Assembly: GCA_031262135.1 (NCBI GenBank)
Contig: JAISIG010000035.1
Span: 1-5,790 of the forward strand
Reading direction: 5' to 3'
DNA: 5,790 bases
Source of the DNA: Endomicrobium sp.
Lineage (GTDB): Bacteria > Elusimicrobiota > Endomicrobiia > Endomicrobiales > Endomicrobiaceae
Part shown: positions 1 through 5,790 of the stretch, piece by piece
Numbering within the stretch: the first letter of the stretch is position 1
Layout of the letters: every line of letters begins with the position of its first letter
Program-made: the position numbers and the translations under genes
Notes under the pieces: generated by a model
What the model was told of the DNA's origin: nothing
The model's database searches: none
What the model saw: the letters and a program-made list of their open reading frames with translations, nothing else

Positions 1-101
1 TTGCAAAAGAACTAGACAAAACATTACAATACGAATTAAAAGAGGCAATAATTTATTTTAAAAAAATAAATAATTATGGCACAAAATTTACAACAAATTA
101 A
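1..101 (+). CDS. atpA: F1Fo ATP synthase subunit alpha, C-terminal tail (5' partial)
   Basis: The reading frame is open from the window edge (first full codon at base 3) to a TAA at 99-101, giving 32 residues. It starts AKELDKTLQYELKEAIIYFK, which matches the amphipathic end of the alpha subunit, where homologues have a Lys/Glu-rich stretch ending in an 'LKEAIEEFKK'-like helix. Its position directly before the gamma gene is the canonical atpA-atpG order and is the main support. The alpha subunit forms the F1 hexamer with beta and carries the non-catalytic nucleotide sites; none of those motifs are in the window. The gene runs 26 bases into atpG in a different frame, so its last residues (about GTKFTTN) share DNA with the gamma N-terminus. 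Too little is visible to exclude a decayed gene, but the intact frame and context make a functional atpA likely. Confidence 0.8.
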   Translation, partial: AKELDKTLQYELKEAIIYFKKINNYGTKFTTN

Positions 102-933
102 AAAAAAAATTCAAGCAACTAAAAATATTGCTAAATTGTCTAAAATAATAGAGCTGCTGGCTACATCTAGATTACATAAATCTCAACATTTATTGAAAAC
201 TTATACTATATATATAGCACAATTTAGCAACATTCTCATAAGACTTATTAACAATATTAGTTTCCAGGAAAAACATTGTAATTTAGCAAATACCAATAAT
301 GGATTATTTTACATAGTATTTCCAGCGAAAGGTTTTTGTGGGGATATTGGCATTAAACTGATAAAAAAAGTAAATGTATACTTATCAAATCATGCTAATT
401 ATAAATATATTGTACCTATTGGAGGAAAGTATACAAATATAATACTGAAAGGTGGCAAGCCTGTATTTCAAAAATTTAATATTGAGCAAGACCAACAAAA
501 ATTAGTATATCAATTACTTAAAATAGCAAAAAGACTATATAAACAAAAGAATATTACAATGATTTCCATAGCGTATACTAAATTTGATAGTATGCTTATA
601 CAAAGAGCGGTTGTAGAGGATATTATTTCTAACAATAAATATCATAAACATGATTATGATGACTTTAATTATATCTTTGAACAAAATGTAAATGATTTAT
701 ATGTAGATTTATTACCTTACTATATTGAAATAGCTATAAAGCATGCTTTAATTAATTCTCATGTCTCGGAACAAGCTGCAAGAATAATGACAATGAAAAA
801 TTCAAGAGATAATGCATATGATGTTTTGTTTCACCTAACCAATTTTTATAATAAAATAAGACAAGAAAAAATTAATTATGATATATTAGATCTAATTAAT
901 TGTACTTACTCTTATAATTTAACTGGAATATAA
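76..933 (+). CDS. atpG: F1Fo ATP synthase subunit gamma
   Basis: Gamma is the central rotor shaft of F1; it turns inside the alpha3beta3 ring and couples ion flow through Fo to ATP synthesis or hydrolysis. The protein is 285 residues, the usual family length. The N-terminal coiled-coil helix begins MAQNLQQIKKKIQATKNIAK, the family's hallmark start, which fixes the ATG at 76 even though no good Shine-Dalgarno precedes it. The middle alpha/beta domain has the GFCGD motif (residues 86-90; homologues usually read GLCGG). The C-terminal helix carries the conserved SEQAARIMTMKNSRDNA and NKIRQEKI motifs (usual form NKxRQxxIT). It overlaps the atpA tail by 26 bases and ends 6 bases before atpD. A run of ten A (100-109) lies in codons 9-12, a possible slippage site. 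The sequence is divergent between the conserved ends, as is common in gamma. Confidence 0.96.
   Translation: MAQNLQQIKKKIQATKNIAKLSKIIELLATSRLHKSQHLLKTYTIYIAQFSNILIRLINNISFQEKHCNLANTNNGLFYIVFPAKGFCGDIGIKLIKKVNVYLSNHANYKYIVPIGGKYTNIILKGGKPVFQKFNIEQDQQKLVYQLLKIAKRLYKQKNITMISIAYTKFDSMLIQRAVVEDIISNNKYHKHDYDDFNYIFEQNVNDLYVDLLPYYIEIAIKHALINSHVSEQAARIMTMKNSRDNAYDVLFHLTNFYNKIRQEKINYDILDLINCTYSYNLTGI
100..109 (+). repeat. Ten-A homopolymer at the start of atpG
   Basis: Ten consecutive A span codons 9-12 of atpG (three Lys and the first base of an Ile codon) and also contain the last two bases of the atpA TAA. The family pattern of the gamma N-terminus is preserved, so the length given is the in-frame one. 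Confidence 0.9.
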
Positions 934-2364
<1,431 letters not shown>

Positions 2365-2388
2365 CAATGATAGGTTTTATTTAATTAA

Positions 2389-2655
2389 ATGGGAAATTTA
2401 ACAGTTAAAATTATTTCACAAGAAAATAATATTCTAAATATAAACAATGTATTGTGTATTTCATTACCTGTTAAGATAGGTAGCATTACTATTTTACCAA
2501 AACATGTAAATTTAATAACAAAATTATATAATGGAAAAATATTACTTAGAACTTTAAATGATATACAGCATATCAATATTTATAGTGGTATTGCTAATGT
2601 TTATCATAATAAAATATGGATTTTATTATTAAATAAAAACCAAGCAGAATTATGA
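2389..2655 (+). CDS. atpC: F1Fo ATP synthase subunit epsilon, short form without C-terminal helices
   Basis: Epsilon sits at the foot of gamma, joins it to the c-ring and in many bacteria inhibits ATP hydrolysis through a mobile C-terminal helical hairpin. This protein has only 88 residues, against about 130-140 in E. coli or Bacillus. It contains the beta-sandwich domain: an LTVKIISQ start (usual L.V.I.TP), GSITILPKH at 31-39 (usual GELGILPNH), and an IYSGIANVYHNKIWILL stretch matching the sandwich's end. It stops at NKNQAEL, where the linker to the helices would begin. Only 68 bases separate it from yebC, all three frames close quickly there, and no remnant of the helices is visible, so this is an established short form and not a fresh frameshift. 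Short epsilons are known in several bacterial lineages. The gene follows atpD by 24 bases, with only a weak, distant AGG upstream. Confidence 0.93.
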   Translation: MGNLTVKIISQENNILNINNVLCISLPVKIGSITILPKHVNLITKLYNGKILLRTLNDIQHINIYSGIANVYHNKIWILLLNKNQAEL

Positions 2656-2693
2656 AATGAAAAAAATAAACTAGAATATTAAAATAAATATCT

Positions 2694-2699
2694 TATAAT
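2694..2699 (+). promoter_or_regulatory. Candidate -10 promoter element for the yebC-ruvC-nfnAB cluster
   Basis: The hexamer TATAAT is a perfect sigma-70 type -10 match in the only sizeable gap of the window (2656-2723), exactly where function changes from ATP synthase to yebC. Initiation would fall about seven bases downstream, near 2705-2707. No convincing -35 hexamer is seen 16-18 bases upstream (around 2670-2677 the sequence is ctagaat), and chance TATAAT is common in DNA this AT-rich. The element also lies inside a weak inverted repeat (2692-2704). It is a candidate only. Confidence 0.35.
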
Positions 2700-2701
2700 A
2701 T

Positions 2702-2707
2702 AAGGAG
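2702..2707 (+). promoter_or_regulatory. Shine-Dalgarno sequence AAGGAG at unusual distance from yebC
   Basis: AAGGAG is a strong match to the anti-Shine-Dalgarno, but it is 16 bases from the yebC ATG at 2724, while 5-9 is usual. The spacer begins with nine consecutive T (2708-2716). The ATG itself is not in doubt because MSGHSKW is the canonical YebC start. The site may work at reduced efficiency, or the A/T-only spacer may be tolerated. The length of the T run would directly set the spacing. Confidence 0.5.
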
Positions 2708-2723
2708 TTTTTTTTTAATAATT

Positions 2724-3458
2724 ATGTCAGGGCATAGTAAATGGGCTGGAATTAAACATAAAAAAACACTAATTGATACTAAAAAAGGTAAAATTTTTAA
2801 CAAATTAATCAAAGATATTATAATTGCTATAAAAAAAGGAGGTGCCAAAGTAGATAATAATGCTAGTTTAAAAAAAGCAATTGCTAATGCAAAAGAAGCT
2901 AATATGCCAAATAGTAATATTACAAAAGCAATACAAAGAGGAACACATAACATTACTTCAGTAACAGAAGAAAACTCTAAGGAAATAATATATGAGGGAT
3001 ATGGCCCTTGTGGGATAGCAGTTATTATAGAAGTTACAACTGACAACAAAAATAGAACATCTTCAGATTTACGTAAGGTCTTCTACAAATATGATGGAAA
3101 TATTGGTAGTAATGGATGCGTTGTTTGGATGTTTGAAAAAAGCTATTATGTTTTAATTAAAAACGATATATTAGATGAAGATAGCTTAATAAATATAATA
3201 CTAGAAAATAATTTTGATATAGAATTAACAAAACAATATAATTATTATGAACTACTTACGTCTTCAAATATTTTAAATCAAATTAAAAATATATTGCTAA
3301 TAAATAACATAAAAGAATTTCATACTGGAATTAAGATGACCCCAAAAATGAAAGTTCCTATTCGATATCAAGAAGATAAAAAACTTATTAGAAATTTTAT
3401 ATATACATTAAAAAAGCAAGAAGATGTTAAAAACATATATATTAATTGTGATATATGA
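2724..3458 (+). CDS. yebC: YebC/PmpR (TACO1) family protein
   Basis: YebC-family proteins were long annotated as DNA-binding transcriptional regulators; some members, like mitochondrial TACO1, act on the ribosome to help translation of difficult (for example proline-rich) stretches. The sequence alone does not tell which role applies here. The product is 244 residues, normal for the family. It starts MSGHSKWAGIKHKK, the diagnostic N-terminus, which fixes the start. The basic helical domain (about 1-80) includes KGKIFNKLIKDI and ANMPNSNI.KAI. The central hallmark runs from YEGYGPCGIA (90-99) through TTDNKNRT (105-112) to GCVVWMF (131-137). The last third is a divergent alpha/beta region with the conserved MTPKMKVPI segment. 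Its TGA overlaps the ruvC ATG by four bases (ATGA, 3455-3458); yebC-ruvC pairing is common in bacteria. Confidence 0.96.
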   Translation: MSGHSKWAGIKHKKTLIDTKKGKIFNKLIKDIIIAIKKGGAKVDNNASLKKAIANAKEANMPNSNITKAIQRGTHNITSVTEENSKEIIYEGYGPCGIAVIIEVTTDNKNRTSSDLRKVFYKYDGNIGSNGCVVWMFEKSYYVLIKNDILDEDSLINIILENNFDIELTKQYNYYELLTSSNILNQIKNILLINNIKEFHTGIKMTPKMKVPIRYQEDKKLIRNFIYTLKKQEDVKNIYINCDI

Positions 3459-3952
3459 TAGTATTAGGTATTGATCCAGGGATAGCCATCACAGGATGGG
3501 GAATTGTTGAATTATTAAAGTCTAAAGGTAATTTAAGCTTAGTTGATTGTGGAGTTATTGCAACTCCTTCATATTTAACTCTTAGCATACGTTTAGTAGA
3601 CATACACCACCAACTACAAAAAATCATTATAAAATATAAGCCTAAGGTTATAGCTATTGAAGAACTATTTTTTTTTAGATTAACAAAAAATATTCTTGCT
3701 ATAGCACAAGCCCGTGGTGTCATTTTGTTAACTGTTGCACTTCATAAAATACCACTTTTTGAGTATAATCCTACGGTTATAAAGTTAGCTTTAACCGGAT
3801 CAGGAAATGCCTCAAAATTACAAATTCAAAATACAGTGAAAAATATATTGCATCTAAAAAACATATTAAAACCAGATGATGTTGCAGATGCTCTAGCAAT
3901 TGGAATATGTCATATCAATAAAAAATTCCATTTAAATAAGGAGATAATGTAG
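3455..3952 (+). CDS. ruvC: Crossover junction endodeoxyribonuclease RuvC
   Basis: RuvC cuts Holliday junctions symmetrically during recombinational repair, normally together with the RuvAB branch-migration motor (EC 3.1.21.10). The 165-residue protein is of usual length. The RNase H-like fold shows all four acidic catalytic positions: Asp7 in GIDPG, Glu69 in AIEEL, and Asp142 and Asp145 in PDDVADALA. The conserved QARG (85-88) and a GSGNASKLQIQ segment (115-125; usual G.G.A.K.QV) are also present. Translation starts at an ATG overlapping the yebC stop by four bases; no Shine-Dalgarno is seen, so coupling to yebC is likely. Its TAG overlaps the GTG start of nfnA by one base. A nine-T run (3668-3676) encodes the three Phe just after the catalytic Glu. 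ruvA and ruvB are not next to it and would have to lie elsewhere. Confidence 0.97.
   Translation: MIVLGIDPGIAITGWGIVELLKSKGNLSLVDCGVIATPSYLTLSIRLVDIHHQLQKIIIKYKPKVIAIEELFFFRLTKNILAIAQARGVILLTVALHKIPLFEYNPTVIKLALTGSGNASKLQIQNTVKNILHLKNILKPDDVADALAIGICHINKKFHLNKEIM
3668..3676 (+). repeat. Nine-T homopolymer in ruvC
   Basis: Nine consecutive T encode the end of the Phe72-Phe74 block two residues after catalytic Glu69. Alignment by eye with the family pattern (EEVFF followed by about 12 residues to QARG) keeps the expected spacing, so the tract is in frame as given. Confidence 0.9.
3938..3943 (+). promoter_or_regulatory. Shine-Dalgarno for nfnA, deciding a GTG start
   Basis: AAGGAG lies inside the end of ruvC, eight bases before the GTG at 3952. 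It supports GTG as the start of nfnA; the resulting MYKILNKQIF N-terminus matches the usual start of this family. Confidence 0.85.
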
Positions 3953-4812
3953 TGTATAAAATATTAAACAAACAAATTTTTTGTAATACGATAATAAGCT
4001 TTGAAATCTTTGCGCCAAATATTATCAAAAATGCAAAAGCAGGGCAATTTGTAATTATAAGAAATTTAACAGGAGGAGAACGCATACCACTTACAATAGC
4101 AGGAATTAATTATGAACGCAAAGGAATAAAAGTTATATTCCAAATAGTTGGACAAAGTACAATGAAATTGGCTTCATTATCAGTAGGAGATTATATAACA
4201 GATATCCTTGGGCCATTAGGGAATCCAACACAGATTAGATTATATGGAACAATAGTAGCTATAGCAGGTGGAATAGGAATAGCAGAAATTGTTCCAGTTT
4301 TGAAAAATTTTAAACAAATTGGGAATAAAATTATAACACTAGTTGGAGTAAAAAGCAAAAATTTTATTATTCTAGAACATGAATTAAAACAGGTTAGTGA
4401 TTCACTTTTATTTAGTACTAATGATGGTTCATACGGAAGAAAGGGTTTTGTTACAGATATGTTAAACGAAATTCTACCAAAAGTAAAAATAGATATGGTG
4501 TATGCAGTAGGTCCACTATTAATGATGAAAAATATTGCTGCAATGACTAAAATGAAACAGATAAAAACAATAGTTTCAATGAATACTATTATGTTAGATG
4601 GTACTGGTATGTGTGGCTCATGTAGACTTACTGTTCATAATAAGACAAAATTTGTTTGCACAGATGGGCCTGAATTTGATGCTCACTCAATTAATTGGGA
4701 TGAAGCTATATCTCGACTTACTACTTTTAGCAATTTTGAAACAATAGCTTATAATAACTATAAATCAAATAAGGAGTGTCAATGTCACATGAAACTAGGA
4801 ATGACAAAATGA
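3952..4812 (+). CDS. nfnA: NfnA-type small subunit of NADH-dependent ferredoxin:NADP+ oxidoreductase (PyrK/SudB-like)
   Basis: This 286-residue flavoprotein belongs to the ferredoxin reductase-like family that includes PyrK, SudB and NfnA (NfnS). In the NfnAB complex it binds FAD, a [2Fe-2S] cluster and NADH, while the large subunit carries the bifurcating flavin. The FAD domain (about 1-98) has the RIPLTI motif (44-49, RxPxTI). The nucleotide domain has AGGIGIAEIVP (105-115). The C-terminal cluster motif is LDGTGMCGSC plus a later Cys: Cys221, Cys224 and Cys236, with Asp216 at the position reported to be a fourth, non-cysteine ligand in Thermotoga-type NfnA. The CTDGPEFD segment after the cluster is typical. 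The start is GTG, preceded by AAGGAG, and overlaps the ruvC stop by one base. Immediate linkage to the large subunit favours NfnA (or SudB) over PyrK, whose partner would be pyrD. Confidence 0.93.
   Translation: MYKILNKQIFCNTIISFEIFAPNIIKNAKAGQFVIIRNLTGGERIPLTIAGINYERKGIKVIFQIVGQSTMKLASLSVGDYITDILGPLGNPTQIRLYGTIVAIAGGIGIAEIVPVLKNFKQIGNKIITLVGVKSKNFIILEHELKQVSDSLLFSTNDGSYGRKGFVTDMLNEILPKVKIDMVYAVGPLLMMKNIAAMTKMKQIKTIVSMNTIMLDGTGMCGSCRLTVHNKTKFVCTDGPEFDAHSINWDEAISRLTTFSNFETIAYNNYKSNKECQCHMKLGMTK
4771..4776 (+). promoter_or_regulatory. Shine-Dalgarno for nfnB inside nfnA
   Basis: AAGGAG lies five bases before the ATG at 4782, which opens the nfnB frame 31 bases before nfnA ends. It is the best ribosome site in the area and is the reason for preferring 4782. 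A second in-frame ATG at 4809 (ATGA overlap with the nfnA stop) has AGGA at 4797-4800, eight bases upstream. Confidence 0.75.
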
Positions 4813-5790
4813 AATCAAAATATATAAAATATAACTTTTCAGAAAAGTATCATAGAGAAGATCATGATAGTATGATAAAAGAGGCTAAAAGATGTTTGCA
4901 ATGCAGTATCCCTTCTTGTAGGAAAGGCTGTCCTGTAGAAGTTGATATTCCAAAGTTTATTAAGTATATTGCTAATAACAAGCCATACGAAGCTATAACT
5001 ATCTTAAAACAGAAAAATAATTTCCCTGCTGTTTGTGGAAGAGTATGTTGTCAAGAAACTCAATGTGAAAAATTCTGTATTTTATCTAAAAGAAATCAAA
5101 GTATAAAAATAGGGAATTTAGAGAGATATGTCGCTGATATAACACTACAAACAAATAATATACGACAACATAAAAGAGAACCAAAACAAACTGGAAAAAT
5201 TGCTGTAGTTGGATCAGGTCCTTCAGGATTATCTTGTGCTACTGATATTTTAAAATACGGATATGATGTAGTGTTATATGAATCTTTACATGCTCTTGGA
5301 GGAGTTTTACGTTATGGAGTTCCAGAGTTTAGATTACCAAAAAAAATTTTAGATGTAGAAATAAATAATTTAAAGCGTTATGGATTGAAAACAATTTTAA
5401 ACACTTTGATAGGCAGGACAAAAACAATAAAAGATTTATTTGATGAAAATTATAAAGCTATTTTTATAGGTATAGGTGCTGGATTACCTATATTACTTGG
5501 AATAGAAGGAGAAAATTTAAAACATATTTATTGTGCAAATGAATTCTTAGTACGTATTAATTTAATGAATGCGAATAAATTTCCAAAAATTTCTGATACT
5601 CCAGTTTATATTGGTAAAGACGTTGTTGTTATAGGCGGTGGTAATACAGCAATAGATTCAGCTAGAACTGCACTAAGATTAGGAGCTGATAATGTAAAAT
5701 TAATTTATAGAAGAACAGAACATGATATGCCATCTAGAAAACAAGAAAAAGAATATGCAAAAGAAGAAGGAATAGAATTTATTACTTCAA
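4782..5790 (+). CDS. nfnB: NfnB-type large subunit, GltD/GltA-like NAD(P)H oxidoreductase (3' partial)
   Basis: The frame is open to the window end: 336 codons of a protein that is usually about 460. It is often annotated as NADPH-dependent glutamate synthase small chain; beside nfnA it is better read as the large NfnAB (or sulfide dehydrogenase SudA) subunit, which splits electrons from NADPH between ferredoxin and NAD+, or runs in reverse. The N-terminal iron-sulfur domain has CLQC-x4-C-x3-CP (Cys38, 41, 46, 50) and GRVCCQETQCEKFC (Cys89, 95, 99, with Glu92). The FAD fold has GSGPSG (144-149), Glu167 ending the second strand, and LGGVLRYGVPEFRLPK (172-187). The NADP fold has GGGNTA (285-290) and the Arg pair at 310-311 in YRRTE, typical of NADP(H) preference. 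Cys90 replaces the usual Pro of GRVCPQE. The start may be 4782 (strong ribosome site) or 4809. Confidence 0.93.
   Translation, partial: MSHETRNDKMKSKYIKYNFSEKYHREDHDSMIKEAKRCLQCSIPSCRKGCPVEVDIPKFIKYIANNKPYEAITILKQKNNFPAVCGRVCCQETQCEKFCILSKRNQSIKIGNLERYVADITLQTNNIRQHKREPKQTGKIAVVGSGPSGLSCATDILKYGYDVVLYESLHALGGVLRYGVPEFRLPKKILDVEINNLKRYGLKTILNTLIGRTKTIKDLFDENYKAIFIGIGAGLPILLGIEGENLKHIYCANEFLVRINLMNANKFPKISDTPVYIGKDVVVIGGGNTAIDSARTALRLGADNVKLIYRRTEHDMPSRKQEKEYAKEEGIEFITS

Noticed and set aside
2367..2384. Five-codon mini-ORF (MIGFI) between atpD and atpC
   Set aside because: It is too short to judge, has no ribosome site, and such frames arise by chance in AT-rich spacers.
2385..2576. 63-codon minus-strand frame opposite atpC
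   Set aside because: It is a shadow of the epsilon gene, whose position and motifs are clear.
2692..2716. Possible rho-independent terminator after atpC (CTTAT-AAT-ATAAG followed by nine T)
   Set aside because: The stem is only five A/T-rich pairs with one G-C pair, and three bases (GAG) separate it from the T run; too weak to call a terminator, although the T run itself is notable.
2656..2723. Possible remnant of the missing epsilon C-terminal domain downstream of atpC
   Set aside because: The gap is shorter than the missing domain would need, all three frames close quickly, and no helical Glu/Ala/Lys-rich remnant is visible.
2693..3049. 118-codon minus-strand frame with hydrophobic residues opposite yebC
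   Set aside because: The apparent membrane-like composition is the complement of Lys- and Asn-rich AT codons in yebC; YebC itself is unmistakable on the + strand.
3442..3723. 93-codon minus-strand frame opposite ruvC
   Set aside because: It is antisense to the catalytic half of RuvC, with no ribosome site or recognisable product.

Overview
The window is a strongly AT-rich (roughly 30% G+C or a little less, judged by eye), gene-dense stretch of a bacterial chromosome. All seven full or partial genes besides the upstream remnant lie on the + strand with almost no non-coding DNA; the longest gap is 68 bases. TGA is used as a stop at the natural ends of three genes and Trp is read from TGG, so the standard bacterial code applies. 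Base composition, homopolymer runs inside genes and overlapping genes fit a bacterium with a compact, AT-drifting genome, possibly host-associated. The electron-bifurcating NfnAB pair points to an anaerobic or fermentative metabolism. I cannot name the lineage from this sequence alone.

Region 1 (1-2655) is the distal half of an F1Fo ATP synthase operon in the canonical order atpA (3' tail only), atpG, atpD, atpC. The catalytic beta subunit keeps its P-loop, GERTREG and Walker B residues. Two regulatory elements are reduced: epsilon is only 88 residues and stops after the beta-sandwich, and the acidic DELSEED loop of beta reads NELSETD.

Region 2 (2656-2723) is a short AT-rich gap holding a perfect TATAAT, a strong AAGGAG and a run of nine T before the yebC start. 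It is the best candidate for a transcription boundary in the window.

Region 3 (2724-5790) is a tightly overlapped cluster: yebC (translation/regulatory factor), ruvC (Holliday junction resolvase), nfnA and nfnB (the two subunits of NADH-dependent ferredoxin:NADP+ oxidoreductase; nfnB runs off the window end). The junctions overlap by 4, 1 and about 31 bases, so the four are probably cotranscribed and partly translationally coupled. yebC-ruvC is a widespread pair; placing nfnAB directly behind it, where ruvA/ruvB often sit, is less usual. Functionally, the ATP synthase and NfnAB both belong to energy and redox balance: one couples ATP to the ion gradient, the other exchanges electrons among NADH, ferredoxin and NADPH.

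I see no tRNA, rRNA, CRISPR array, mobile element or clear undescribed system here. The points most worth a second look are the paired reduction of epsilon and the DELSEED loop, the odd yebC leader, and the homopolymer tracts in atpG and ruvC.
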